In this document: positions 1 to 8,807 of the stretch, in pieces | Layout of the letters: the number at the start of each line of letters is the position of its first letter | Position numbering within the stretch: the first letter of the stretch is position 1 | From: Pseudaeromonas aegiceratis | GTDB taxonomy: Bacteria > Pseudomonadota > Gammaproteobacteria > Enterobacterales > Aeromonadaceae | Length of the DNA stretch: 64,000 nucleotides | Reading direction: 5' to 3' | Assembly (NCBI RefSeq): GCF_046254905.1 | Contig: NZ_CP158016.1 | Location: 1,860,001 to 1,924,000, forward strand | Notes under the pieces: model-generated | Told to the model about the DNA's origin: nothing | Databases searched by the model: none | The model's input: the letters and a program-made list of their open reading frames with translations, nothing else | Translations under genes and position numbers: made by a program

Positions 1-29
1 TATACGGCAGGCTAATCGCTGAAAATACG

Positions 30-53
30 ACCGGGGAGCCTAGGCTCCCCGGT
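30..53 (-). terminator. Palindromic terminator hairpin after the DUF4250 gene
   Basis: An 11-bp perfect inverted repeat (ACCGGGGAGCC and its complement) separated by TA. On the minus strand it follows the stop of the small DUF4250 gene and is followed by a short T-containing stretch. The T tract is weak on both strands, so it may act in both directions or only inefficiently. Confidence 0.6.
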
Positions 54-75
54 GTTGTTTGTGCGGGATGAAAAC

Positions 76-270
76 TCAGTGGGGCTTGAACTGGTTGGTG
101 ACCGGATCGTAGAAGTAACCAATCTCCTCCATCTTCATATCCAGTTGGCCCTTGGTGAAGTTGAAGGTGGCCAGCAGATCCTCCAGATCCGGGCACTCCA
201 GCCGCAATTTTTCGTTCACTATGCCCAGCAAAATATTGGCGTCCATGCGCAAGTAGCCGCTCAAGTCCAT
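76..270 (-). CDS. DUF4250 domain-containing small protein
   Basis: A 64-residue protein starting MDLSGYLRMDANILLGIVNEK. The opening, an acidic middle and the ending GYFYDPVTNQFKP match the short DUF4250 family as I remember it, and the length is normal for that family. The function is unknown. It is predicted soluble, with no signal peptide or membrane segment. A good ribosome site (AGAGGAG) precedes the ATG. It lies 80 bp downstream of gsk on the same strand and is followed by a hairpin, so it may be the last gene of that unit. The family call rests on recalled similarity only. Confidence 0.75.
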   Translation of the reverse strand: MDLSGYLRMDANILLGIVNEKLRLECPDLEDLLATFNFTKGQLDMKMEEIGYFYDPVTNQFKPH

Positions 271-350
271 AGGATGTCTCCTCTGTTTGCCTGGTCTGCT
301 TAACTATAACGCCAGGCCGGGGCAGCAAGGCAAGCGGTCATCACATTTTA

Positions 351-1700
351 TTAACGTTCCCAGTAGGCCTCTTCCAGGCTGTCTTCACGCTCCGGCAGGC
401 CACGGGACAGACGCGGGCTGCTCTGGCACAGCACCTCGTAGCTCACCCGGTTGGCGTACTTGCACAGCTGGGCAAAGGAGGAGTAGGAGAGAAACGGCGC
501 GGCGTGCTTGGCGGAATTGGGCACGGAGGTGCGGTGAAAACAGTTGGCCGCCATGTCGTGCAGCACGGCCGACAGAGCGCCATCCCCGGCCCCGTTGGTG
601 TTCTTGATCTTGTGGGGCCCCCCCATGTAGGGCGAGATGTGAGAAAACACCGCCAGGGGAGTCTGGCAGTCGGCACGGCGCATGGGACGGCTGAACTCGT
701 AGCGGTTGAATTCCGGGATACAGCCGGGCAGCAGGGGATGGCTGGTCTCCCGCTTGTGGGCCTCGTCGGTGTAACCGGCCATGAAGAGCCCCAGGGGGCC
801 GGCGGTGCACAGCACCAGATCCGCCCAGGCCAGTGCCTTGGCGGCTGCGGCTAGCGGATCCTGCTCACCGGTCAGCACGGCGCCTTCCTCTTCGTTCATC
901 GCCAGCAGGGTGACGTACTCCCTGATGAACGCCTGCCACCAGGCCGGATCGGCCTCGATCACGTGGCGGGTCCCCAGGGTCAGCACCACGGGGACCCCGG
1001 CGGCCTTGGCCAAGGCCACCGCCTTCATGGCGGAGGCCTTCATGGTGTCCCCCTCCTCCCCCCGCACCAGGTAGGCGCTGATCACCAAGGCCGAAGCCCC
1101 GGTGATCACCGACTCGGGGATGTGATCCTGGGTCAGCCGGTTCATGGCCCCCGGACTGATACCGAAGCTGCGATCGCCATCCTGGCTGACGAAGGTGAAG
1201 CAGCGGCCAATCGGCCCTTGTACCGGCTGCAGGTGATCCAGATCCACCCGGGAAGAGGTGTTGCACAGGTAGCGGTAGGCGTAGCTGCCGACGCTGATCT
1301 GCTCGCTCATCACCCCGAGGAGGATGGAGCGGGAGTCACTCAGCACAGAGTAGTTGTGCAGGGTGTTGGCGACTGTCCCCCCGGCGAACTCGCTCTCCAC
1401 CAGATCCCCGGCCTTGATGGCCAGGTAGATGGCTTCGGCCGTGGCATCGCTCACCAGCAGGGAGTGGCCCTTGCTGAGGCCATGCTCCGCGAGGAAGGCA
1501 TCATCCACATGGGCCTCAATATCCACCAGCGTCTGATCGATGCCCACCACGTAGGGGGGGAGCCCCTCGGGACTGGCCAGGGGCTGGATCATGGGATCGC
1601 GACGGTCCACCGGGAAGTAATGCTTCGACTTGCGTTGGCCGGGAAATTTCATCTGGGACACCGGGTTCAGGCTGAGGGCGCGCATGGTAACACGCCCCAT
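351..1700 (-). CDS. gsk: Inosine-guanosine kinase
   Basis: Cytoplasmic PfkB/ribokinase-family enzyme that phosphorylates inosine and guanosine to IMP and GMP in purine salvage. It aligns with E. coli Gsk almost end to end: MKFPGQRKSKHYFPV near the start, VVGIDQTLVDIEAHVDD, GSYAYRYLCNTSSR, the C-terminal PfkB signature NTNGAGDGA with its catalytic Asp, and the ending LPEREDSLEEAYWER. The E. coli protein starts at the residue equivalent to Met17 (coding from 1652), so the first 16 residues may not be translated; neither start has a clear ribosome site. It follows hemH by 21 bp, as the last enzyme of the adk-hemH-gsk order also found in E. coli. Confidence 0.97.
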   Translation of the reverse strand: MGRVTMRALSLNPVSQMKFPGQRKSKHYFPVDRRDPMIQPLASPEGLPPYVVGIDQTLVDIEAHVDDAFLAEHGLSKGHSLLVSDATAEAIYLAIKAGDLVESEFAGGTVANTLHNYSVLSDSRSILLGVMSEQISVGSYAYRYLCNTSSRVDLDHLQPVQGPIGRCFTFVSQDGDRSFGISPGAMNRLTQDHIPESVITGASALVISAYLVRGEEGDTMKASAMKAVALAKAAGVPVVLTLGTRHVIEADPAWWQAFIREYVTLLAMNEEEGAVLTGEQDPLAAAAKALAWADLVLCTAGPLGLFMAGYTDEAHKRETSHPLLPGCIPEFNRYEFSRPMRRADCQTPLAVFSHISPYMGGPHKIKNTNGAGDGALSAVLHDMAANCFHRTSVPNSAKHAAPFLSYSSFAQLCKYANRVSYEVLCQSSPRLSRGLPEREDSLEEAYWER

Positions 1701-1721
1701 TTACCCGAAAAAAGAGGGCAC

Positions 1722-2720
1722 TCAAGACGCAAACGGTTTTCCAGATCCCAGGGCCTGAGCGGCCAATGTCACCAACAGATCCAGGTGATCCGGCTGGTCA
1801 TTCAGTGCCGGAATATAGCGGTAGGACTCACCCCCGGCGGCCAGAAAGGCGGCCTTGCCCTCCTCGGCTATCTCCTCCAGGGTTTCCAGACAATCGGCGG
1901 CAAACCCGGGGCAAATCACATCCAGCCGACGCACACCCATGCCAGGTAGCTGCACCAGCGTCTCGTCCGTATAGGGCTCCAACCAAGGCTCCTTGCCAAA
2001 ACGGGACTGGAAGCTAAGGCGCCATTGGCCCTCCGTAAGGCCCAGCTCCTGAGCCAAGGCATGCGCCGTGGCCTGGCACTGAGCCGGGTAGGGATCGCCT
2101 TCGGTGGCATACCGCACCGGAATGCCGTGAAAGGAGATGAGCAGGCAATCCCCCTGCCCCTGCTGATGCCAGTGGTGGCGCACCCGATTGGCCAGGGCGG
2201 CGATATAGCCGGGCGCCAGGTGGTAATCTCGCACCAGGTGCAGTGCCGGCACGTTCTTCTCGGCGCCCATCACACGCCCCCAGGCATCCAGCACAGGTGC
2301 CATGGTGGTGGACGAGTATTGGGGATAGAGGGGCAGCAGGCAGACCTCCTCCACCCCCTGGGCCTTGAGCTGCTGCCAGGCCGCCGCCAGGGAAGGCTCA
2401 CCATAGGTCATGGCCAGGCACACAGGCCAGTCGAGATTGGCCTGCAGCAGTCGCGCCTTGACCCCGGCCTGTTGCCGCCGGCCTATGGCCAGCAACGGCG
2501 ATCCGTCCGGCGTCCAGATGGGAGCATAGTTGCGCGCCACCCGAGGGCTGCGACGGGGCAGGATCAACAGCTCCAGCAGGGGGCGCCACAGCCAGGGCGT
2601 CAGATCCACCACCCGGCGATCGCTCAGGAAGGGGCGCAAAAACGCCTTGACCCCAGCGGGGGTGGGACTCTCAGGTGTCCCAAGATTGACCAGGATCAGG
2701 CCTTGTTTGTGGCTCATCAT
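1722..2720 (-). CDS. hemH: Ferrochelatase
   Basis: Inserts Fe2+ into protoporphyrin IX, the last step of heme synthesis. Family landmarks are GLILVNLGTPESPTP at the N terminus, FLSDRRVVD, the LISFHGIPVRY motif with the metal-site His, and LDVICPGFAADCLETLEEI near the C terminus. At 332 residues it has the normal bacterial length. The start is set by a GAGGA ribosome site 6-7 bases before the first of two consecutive ATGs. It sits between adk and gsk on the same strand; a terminator hairpin separates it from adk. Confidence 0.97.
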   Translation of the reverse strand: MMSHKQGLILVNLGTPESPTPAGVKAFLRPFLSDRRVVDLTPWLWRPLLELLILPRRSPRVARNYAPIWTPDGSPLLAIGRRQQAGVKARLLQANLDWPVCLAMTYGEPSLAAAWQQLKAQGVEEVCLLPLYPQYSSTTMAPVLDAWGRVMGAEKNVPALHLVRDYHLAPGYIAALANRVRHHWHQQGQGDCLLISFHGIPVRYATEGDPYPAQCQATAHALAQELGLTEGQWRLSFQSRFGKEPWLEPYTDETLVQLPGMGVRRLDVICPGFAADCLETLEEIAEEGKAAFLAAGGESYRYIPALNDQPDHLDLLVTLAAQALGSGKPFAS

Positions 2721-2732
2721 GCATCCTCAGGC

Positions 2733-2761
2733 AAAAAAAACGTCCGTACTAGACGGACGTT
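2733..2761 (-). terminator. Rho-independent terminator after adk
   Basis: Inverted repeat AACGTCCGT (2739-2747) and its complement (2753-2761) with a 5-base loop, followed on the minus strand by eight T. It lies between adk and hemH, so hemH either has its own promoter or depends on read-through. Confidence 0.85.
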
Positions 2762-2786
2762 AATACAGCGGAAGTCGTTGGGCAAA

Positions 2787-3431
2787 TCAGCCCAGCAGCG
2801 CAGCCAGCTGGTTGCTCACGGCGCTGACGGCCTGGGTGCCGTCCAGGCGCTCGTAACGGGTACGCCCGGCAGCGGCTTCGGCCTTATAGTAGCCCACCAG
2901 GGGTTCGGTCTGCTGGTGATAGATATCCAGGCGCTTGCGCACCGTGGTCTCTTCGTCATCCGGACGGATCACCAGGGCTTCGCCGGTGACGTCATCCTTG
3001 TCGGCCTCTTTGGGCGGATTGAAGACCAGGTGGTAGACGCGGCCAGAACCCGGGTGCACCCGACGACCGGCCATGCGCTTGACGATCTCTTCATCCGGCA
3101 CGTCGAACTCCAGCACGAAGTCGATGGCGATACCGGCGTCTTTCATGGCGTCGGCCTGGGGAATGGTGCGGGGGAAGCCATCCAGCAGGAAACCCTTGGC
3201 ACAGTCGGCCTGGGCGATGCGCTCCTTGACCAGACCTATGATGATGTCGTCAGACACCAGCTGGCCCTGATCCATCACTGCCTTGGCCTTGAGGCCCAGG
3301 GGGGTACCGGCCTTGATGGCGGCCCGCAGCATGTCCCCGGTGGAGATCTGCGGAATACCGTACTTGTCCATCAGAAACTGAGCCTGGGTGCCCTTTCCTG
3401 CGCCCGGGGCGCCGAGCAAAATGATGCGCAT
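2787..3431 (-). CDS. adk: Adenylate kinase
   Basis: Catalyses reversible phosphate transfer between ATP and AMP, setting the adenylate pool. The P-loop GAPGAGKGTQ is at residues 7-16, followed by the AMP-binding segment QISTGDMLRAA and FLLDGFPRTIPQAD. The LID region GRRVHPGSGRVYH shows it is the long-LID type without zinc cysteines. The 214-residue length equals that of the E. coli enzyme. It is followed by a strong terminator and preceded by a diguanylate cyclase gene 53 bp upstream on the same strand. In E. coli the upstream neighbour is htpG; here two signalling genes lie between them. Confidence 0.98.
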   Translation of the reverse strand: MRIILLGAPGAGKGTQAQFLMDKYGIPQISTGDMLRAAIKAGTPLGLKAKAVMDQGQLVSDDIIIGLVKERIAQADCAKGFLLDGFPRTIPQADAMKDAGIAIDFVLEFDVPDEEIVKRMAGRRVHPGSGRVYHLVFNPPKEADKDDVTGEALVIRPDDEETTVRKRLDIYHQQTEPLVGYYKAEAAAGRTRYERLDGTQAVSAVSNQLAALLG

Positions 3432-3484
3432 AAACTGCTCCCTAAATGTCGGATACGTCTAAATATTCAGTTGCGGCGCAAAAG

Positions 3485-5560
3485 CTACACGCTTTCCGAG
3501 CTTTCCTCAACCTTTTGCGTCTCCCCCAGGTTGGCGTGGCGCTTCAAGTCATAATACTGCTGCTTCTGCTGATACATGGCCTTGTCCGCCATGCGATACA
3601 GGGAGGCCAGATGGGTGCCGTGGGTGTCGGCATAACCCACGCTGAAGCTGATGCCCCGCTCGCGCCCGGCCAGGGTGGCGGGTTGGAACTGGACCTCATC
3701 CAGCCGCTTCTGCAGCCAGCTGCGCTGGTTAAGCCCTTCCCCCGTCAGCACGATGACGTACTCATCGCCACCGATGCGATACAGGTAGCTGGTCACCCCC
3801 TGGACGCAACTGCGCAGTCGCGCCGCCACCGTCTGGAGCAGGGCGTCCCCGGCCTCATGCCCCTGGCTATCGTTCAGCTCCTTGAGGCCGTTGACGTCCA
3901 CCAGGAACAGGCCCACCTCGGTATCCAGCGCCGTTTCGAGATCCCCCATCAGCTGGTCGAAGGCGATGCGGTTACCCAGACCGGTGAGGCCGTCGGTGCG
4001 GGCCCAGAAGGCCAGCTTGTTGTTCAGGGCGCGCTTCTCCAGATAGCCCCCCAGCTCACGGGCAAACAGCAGCAGCCCCTTGAGCTCCTCGTCCCGCAGG
4101 CTGCGGGCCGCCACCTGCAGCCAGCCGCTGCCATGGTTGGTGGGCAGGCTGAAACTGTAGACCCCGTCTTCCAGGGTATAGTCCTCGTCGCTGCGGTAAC
4201 GGGGTGCCGGATTATGCAGCGGGAAATCGTCATCCTTGTGCTGCACCGTCACCATGGGCTCCCCCAGGCTCAGGCTGATGGCAAACGGCAGGCCCAGCTC
4301 ACAGGCCGTCAGGTGTTTCAGCGCGCTCTTGAGCACCTGCTGGGGGCTGGAGTCATCGGTGAGCTGCTGCCGCAGCAGGATCAGCTGGTTATAGAAGCGG
4401 TTGGTGATCTCGATCCGCTGCAGGCTGAGGGCCAGGGTATTGGTGCGCTCCTCCACCTTGGACTCCAGGCTCTGGTTGAGCTGGGTCAGCTCCTTGAGAT
4501 AGAGATCCTTCTCGTTGGCCAGGCTCTCCAGCTGGTGATTCTGCCGCTCCAGATCCGCCAGCTGCTCATGGATCCGCCCCTGCATCTCCATCAGCAGGCG
4601 CTCGGTATGGGCAAACTCCCAGATGCGGGTGTTGGAGTTCTGCACCGGCAGGCCGGCTTCCATGCGCTGTATGATGCCGTTGAGGCCATTGAAGGCCCGC
4701 AGCACCGGGGTGGAGGAGAGGCTCAGCAGCACCATCAAAAACAGCATCACCAGCAGCTGCACCACCAGGAAGGGCCGGATAAACTCCTTGGTGGCGCTGT
4801 CCATGCTCTCGATGGAGCGGCTGACCCGGATATAGAGGGTCAGGGCATCGGTGAAGTCGCGATCCTGGATATCCAGCGACAGGGTCTGGCTGACGGTGTT
4901 GCGGGACAAGGTGGTGAGCTGGGGGGCGATCTCCAGCACGGTGCTGTCTTCCACCTCCTGCTGCTTGTGCAGGCGATTGAACGGCACCAGCGCCAGCAGG
5001 AAGCCCTGTACCGCCTCCTGTTGCCGCAGTCCGAAGCTGGTCACCACGGTGGCAAACACCAGGCCTTCATTGTTGCCCTCGGGGAGCAGCAGGGGATCCT
5101 TGAGGGACCAGATGGCCCCGCCCTGCAGCCCCTCGTTGGCGGCCTTGCGCAGCTTGGCCAGCCGGGCCTGCAGGGTGGCATCCTGCTCCAGGGGCCGGAT
5201 CCGGCCGCCGTAGTTCTCCTTGACCTTGCCATCCGGGGTCAGCAGATAGAGGGAGGAGATGGTCCCGTAGCGGTTGGAGAGCGCCTCGAAGCGACTCTGC
5301 ACCTGAGCGCTATAGATCAGGGTGGAGAGCCCCTTAATGATGCTCTCGTGCCCGGTGAGCAGGCGCAGTCCCTCCTTGAGGCCGATGAGCTGGCGCTCCA
5401 GGCCATCGCGGATGCGAAACGCCTCCCCCTTGAGCTCGCTGGTCAGGTTATCCGCCGCATAGGTGCGCAGCGCCTGGTACTGCATCAGGCTCAGGGTGCC
5501 CACCGCGATCAGGGTGAACACCAGAACCAACAACAAATAGAGCCGACTCAGCCGGATCAT
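3485..5560 (-). CDS. Membrane-bound diguanylate cyclase (periplasmic sensor, GGDEF domain)
   Basis: Predicted inner-membrane enzyme making cyclic di-GMP from two GTP. Order seen: transmembrane helix at residues 7-26, a periplasmic region of about 235 residues, a second helix at 262-282, a HAMP-like/coiled-coil stretch to about 390, a GAF-like segment, and a C-terminal GGDEF domain whose active loop is RIGGDEY (597-601). GGDEY is a tolerated variant of GGDEF, so it should be active. No RxxD inhibitory site is visible where expected upstream of the loop. Its start overlaps by 4 bp the stop of a gene for a secreted solute-binding protein, which suggests that protein supplies the ligand signal to the periplasmic domain. 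The ligand is unknown. Confidence 0.9.
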   Translation of the reverse strand: MIRLSRLYLLLVLVFTLIAVGTLSLMQYQALRTYAADNLTSELKGEAFRIRDGLERQLIGLKEGLRLLTGHESIIKGLSTLIYSAQVQSRFEALSNRYGTISSLYLLTPDGKVKENYGGRIRPLEQDATLQARLAKLRKAANEGLQGGAIWSLKDPLLLPEGNNEGLVFATVVTSFGLRQQEAVQGFLLALVPFNRLHKQQEVEDSTVLEIAPQLTTLSRNTVSQTLSLDIQDRDFTDALTLYIRVSRSIESMDSATKEFIRPFLVVQLLVMLFLMVLLSLSSTPVLRAFNGLNGIIQRMEAGLPVQNSNTRIWEFAHTERLLMEMQGRIHEQLADLERQNHQLESLANEKDLYLKELTQLNQSLESKVEERTNTLALSLQRIEITNRFYNQLILLRQQLTDDSSPQQVLKSALKHLTACELGLPFAISLSLGEPMVTVQHKDDDFPLHNPAPRYRSDEDYTLEDGVYSFSLPTNHGSGWLQVAARSLRDEELKGLLLFARELGGYLEKRALNNKLAFWARTDGLTGLGNRIAFDQLMGDLETALDTEVGLFLVDVNGLKELNDSQGHEAGDALLQTVAARLRSCVQGVTSYLYRIGGDEYVIVLTGEGLNQRSWLQKRLDEVQFQPATLAGRERGISFSVGYADTHGTHLASLYRMADKAMYQQKQQYYDLKRHANLGETQKVEESSESV

Positions 5561-6669
5561 CGCGCAGCCACCTCCTGCTCCGCCTGCTGCTGCATCTTCT
5601 GGGCAATCTCCGCCGGCAGATACTCCTCTTCAAACAGCGTCTCCAACCCCTTGCCCAGCACCAACCAGGCGATCAGCATCTGGTAGCTGTTGGGCATGGG
5701 GCGGGAGACCAGCAGCTGCTGATAGAGCCCCTGGCGCAGCGCCCCCATCTTGGGCAGCAGGGCATCCCCCACCGACTTGATGCCGGGGAACAGGCCGGAA
5801 TGCTGGTACAGATCCGCCTGCACTTCGGGCGAGAGCAGGAATTTGGCCAATGCCAGGGCCGCCGCCTGTTTGTCTTTATCCAGCCCCTGGCTCATGGCCA
5901 GCACGTAGGAGCTGGACATGGGTTGCATCTGTCCACCACCGAAGGTGGGCAACACCGCCGCCCCCAGCTTGTCGGCCAGGTGCTCGCTGAGGGCCTGGAA
6001 GGCCCAGTCACCGTCGATGAGGTAGTCGATCTTGCCCTCATAGAACGCCTGCTCGTTGCAGGTCAGCTCGCAGCGGGTGGAGGGATGACGATCGGACATG
6101 GCCTTGTAGCTCGCCAGGGCCTGGATCATCTGGGGCGTGTTGAGGCTAAAGCCGTCACCGGTCAGTGGCCAGCCCCCCTGGGCGGTGAGAAACGGGATAA
6201 ACCAGTAGGCCTGGGAGCGGGGCCAGCCCAGCCGGCCGGCGGGGATATCCTCCAGGCGCTTGGGCGGGGTCACCTTGTCCTTGCGGTAATAGAGTACCAG
6301 CTGGTTGCCCTGGTTGACGGGAATGCCGTACCACTTACCATCGACCTGGCCGTCGGCCCGCAGGGGCTGACCCTGGGTCAGGCTGTCTGGCCAAGGCGCC
6401 AGATGATAGATGGCCACGTTGCTCAGCTGATCGCTGGGCATGAAGTAGAGATCCGGCAGCACCACGGAGGACATCACCTTGTCCCGCAGGGCATCGGCGC
6501 GAAAATGATGCTGCACGATATGATGACCGGTCTTCTGTTCGAAGCGCTCCAGCACTATGGGGCGCAGGTGCTCCAGGCTGTGGGCGTTCCATAGCAGCAG
6601 TTCGGCGGCCGAGCTAGACAGGGGCGACAGGCAGGCGAAGAGCAGGATAAAGAGTTTGCTTTTTAACAC
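5557..6669 (-). CDS. Periplasmic solute-binding protein (sugar family 1-like), partner of the diguanylate cyclase
   Basis: A 370-residue protein with a clear signal peptide (LFILLFACLSPLSSSAA). Its mature part has the layout of extracellular solute-binding family 1, with segments such as LPDLYFMPSDQLSNV, YGIPVNQGNQLVLYYRKD, GDWAFQAL and ALALAKFLLSPEVQADLY. No permease or ATPase lies beside it. Instead its stop overlaps the start of a membrane GGDEF protein (ATGA), so I infer a sensory role comparable in layout to the NspS/MbaA pair of Vibrio, though NspS belongs to a different binding-protein family. The substrate cannot be read from the sequence. Confidence 0.85.
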   Translation of the reverse strand: MLKSKLFILLFACLSPLSSSAAELLLWNAHSLEHLRPIVLERFEQKTGHHIVQHHFRADALRDKVMSSVVLPDLYFMPSDQLSNVAIYHLAPWPDSLTQGQPLRADGQVDGKWYGIPVNQGNQLVLYYRKDKVTPPKRLEDIPAGRLGWPRSQAYWFIPFLTAQGGWPLTGDGFSLNTPQMIQALASYKAMSDRHPSTRCELTCNEQAFYEGKIDYLIDGDWAFQALSEHLADKLGAAVLPTFGGGQMQPMSSSYVLAMSQGLDKDKQAAALALAKFLLSPEVQADLYQHSGLFPGIKSVGDALLPKMGALRQGLYQQLLVSRPMPNSYQMLIAWLVLGKGLETLFEEEYLPAEIAQKMQQQAEQEVAAR

Positions 6670-6681
6670 TTTGCCTCCAAA

Positions 6682-6726
6682 CGGTCCGGCAACGTAATCA
6701 CTTGACTACAGTGTGTCACCGGACCG
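6682..6726. repeat. Inverted repeat upstream of the binding-protein/GGDEF operon
   Basis: CGGTCCGG (6682-6689) and its exact complement CCGGACCG (6719-6726), 29 bases apart, lie 13-57 bp upstream of the start codon of the solute-binding gene. It could be an operator for a dimeric regulator or a 5' leader stem; the sequence alone does not decide. Confidence 0.4.
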
Positions 6727-6772
6727 CTATTTGGCAATTCCCCAAGCGGGGACTTGTGATATTCCCAGGGCT

Positions 6773-8695
6773 TTATTCAGCGATTGGAGTCAAAAGCAGA
6801 CGATTCAGCCGCGCCACGAAGCTGGCGGGATCCGTGAGGCCACCCTGCTCGGTCAGCTGCGCCTGCTCCAGCAGCAGCTCGGCCCATTGGCCGAAGATCT
6901 GCTCGTCCTGCACCGCCGCCATGCGCTGCACCAGGGCGTGTTGCGGATTCACCTCCAGGATGAACTTCTGCTCCGGCACCGGCTGACCGGCGGCCTGCAT
7001 CAGCTTCATCATCTGGGTGCTCATGCCGTAGGCGTCGGTCACCACGCACGAGGGGGTGTCGGTGAGGCGATGGCTGATGGCCACCTGCTTGACCTTGTCC
7101 CCCAGGGCCGCTTGCAGCCGTTCCACCAGGGAGGCGAACTCCTTCTGGGCTTCCTCGTGCTGCTTGCGGCTCTCCTCGTCCTCCAGCTCGCCCAGGGCCA
7201 GATCGCCACGGGTGACGGAGATGAGCTGCTTGCCGTCAAACTCGGAGAGGTGACTGAGCAGCCACTCGTCCACCCGATCCCACATCAGCAACACTTCCAC
7301 GCCCTTCTTGCGCAGCAGCTCCAGGTGCGGGCTGTGCTTGGCGGCGGCATAGCTGTCGGCGACTATGTAGTAGATCTTCTCCTGCTGCTCCTTCATGCGG
7401 GAGACATACTGCTCCAGGGAGACATTCTGCACGTCGCTGTCGTTGTGGGTGGAGGCGAAGCGCAGCAGCTTGGCGATCTCCTCCTTGTGGGCATAGTCTT
7501 CCGCCGGGCCTTCTTTCAGCACATTGCCGAACTCGTTCCAGAACAGCTGGTACTTGTCGGCGTCGTCCTTGGCCAGCTTGGCCAGCATGCCCAGTACCCG
7601 CTTGGTGCAGGCCTTGCGCAGCTGGGCGGTGACCTTGTTGTCCTGCAGAATTTCCCGGGAGACGTTCAGCGGCAGATCGTTGGAGTCCAGCACCCCCTTG
7701 ACGAAGCGCAGGTAGGTGGGCATGAACTGCTCGGCATCATCCATGATGAACACCCGCTGCACGTACAGCTTGAGGCCGTGTTTCTGGTCGCGGTTCCACA
7801 TGTCCCAGGGGGCCTTGGTGGGCACATACAGCAGGCTGGTGTACTCCTGGGTGCCTTCCACCCGGTTGTGGCTCCAGGCCGCCGGGTTTTCGAAGTCGTG
7901 GGACAGGTGCTTGTAGAACTCCTGATACTCCTCGTCGGCGATCTCCTTGGGGCTGCGGGTCCACAGGGCGGTGGCGCGGTTGACCTGCTCCCAATGGCCT
8001 TCGGTGGCCGGAATGGCCTCCTCGCCCTCCCCTTGAGCCGGCTCGGCCTCCTTCCACATCTCAACGGGCACGCTGATATGGTCGGAGTACTTGCCGATCA
8101 CGGTGCGCAGCTGCCAGTCATCCAGGTATTCGTCTTCGCTGGCCTTGAGGTGCAGGGTCACGTCGGTGCCGCGGCCGGCCTTGTGGACATCCTCCACGGT
8201 GAAGCTGCCGGTGCCGTCTGATTCCCAGCAGACGCCGCGATCGGCGCTCTGGCCGGCGGCCCGGCTCACCACGGTCACCTTGTCCGCCACGATGAAGGCG
8301 GAGTAGAAGCCCACGCCGAACTGGCCAATGAGCTGGGAGTCCTTGGCCTGATCGCCGGAGAGGTGGCTGAAGAACTGGCGGGTGCCGGATTGGGCTATGG
8401 TGCCCAGGTGTTCGATGGCCTCGTCACGGCTCATGCCGATGCCGTTATCCGAGATGGTCAGGGTGCGCTTGTCCTTGTCGATATGCAGGCGGACGCGCAG
8501 CTGGCCGTCATCTTCAAACAGACTGGCATCGGAGAGGGCCTTGAAACGCAGCTTGTCGGCGGCGTCCGAGGCGTTGGAGATGAGCTCCCGCAGGAAGACT
8601 TCCTTATGGGAGTAGAGGCTGTGGGCCATCAGGTTAAGCAGCTGCTTAACTTCGGTTTGAAACCCGTGGGTTTCCTTGTGAACGGCTTCTGTCAT
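6773..8695 (-). CDS. htpG: Chaperone HtpG (bacterial Hsp90)
   Basis: Cytoplasmic ATP-dependent chaperone. The N-terminal GHKL ATPase domain carries LISNASDAADKL (39-49), ISDNGIGMSRDE (from 81) and GQFGVGFYSAF; the middle domain has the conserved LYVQRVFIMDD and LPLNVSREILQ. The 640-residue length is typical of Hsp90 in gammaproteobacteria. A near-perfect sigma-32 promoter lies just upstream (8738-8766). It sits next to recR as in E. coli, although the usual downstream neighbour adk is displaced by a two-gene signalling unit. Confidence 0.98.
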   Translation of the reverse strand: MTEAVHKETHGFQTEVKQLLNLMAHSLYSHKEVFLRELISNASDAADKLRFKALSDASLFEDDGQLRVRLHIDKDKRTLTISDNGIGMSRDEAIEHLGTIAQSGTRQFFSHLSGDQAKDSQLIGQFGVGFYSAFIVADKVTVVSRAAGQSADRGVCWESDGTGSFTVEDVHKAGRGTDVTLHLKASEDEYLDDWQLRTVIGKYSDHISVPVEMWKEAEPAQGEGEEAIPATEGHWEQVNRATALWTRSPKEIADEEYQEFYKHLSHDFENPAAWSHNRVEGTQEYTSLLYVPTKAPWDMWNRDQKHGLKLYVQRVFIMDDAEQFMPTYLRFVKGVLDSNDLPLNVSREILQDNKVTAQLRKACTKRVLGMLAKLAKDDADKYQLFWNEFGNVLKEGPAEDYAHKEEIAKLLRFASTHNDSDVQNVSLEQYVSRMKEQQEKIYYIVADSYAAAKHSPHLELLRKKGVEVLLMWDRVDEWLLSHLSEFDGKQLISVTRGDLALGELEDEESRKQHEEAQKEFASLVERLQAALGDKVKQVAISHRLTDTPSCVVTDAYGMSTQMMKLMQAAGQPVPEQKFILEVNPQHALVQRMAAVQDEQIFGQWAELLLEQAQLTEQGGLTDPASFVARLNRLLLTPIAE

Positions 8696-8737
8696 CTTCT
8701 GTTCCTTCGATGAAAGCGTGACTAAACGACAGAAGCC

Positions 8738-8766
8738 TAGATGGGGCCGCCCGGAACGATTTCAAG
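8738..8766 (-). promoter_or_regulatory. Sigma-32 heat-shock promoter of htpG
   Basis: Read on the minus strand: CTTGAA (8766-8761), a 14-base spacer, then CCCCATCTA (8746-8738). This matches the sigma-32 consensus CTTGAA-N13-15-CCCCATNT essentially perfectly and lies about 40 bp upstream of the htpG start codon. Confidence 0.9.
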
Positions 8767-8807
8767 GGGGCCAATAGCGTCACCGAACCTGTTCGGTGAA
8801 AAAAGCA

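Noticed and set aside
3446..5686. 746-codon plus-strand frame opposite the diguanylate cyclase
   Set aside because: It is antisense to two well-supported genes and rich in Gln/Leu/His repeats, a usual shadow of GC-rich coding sequence.
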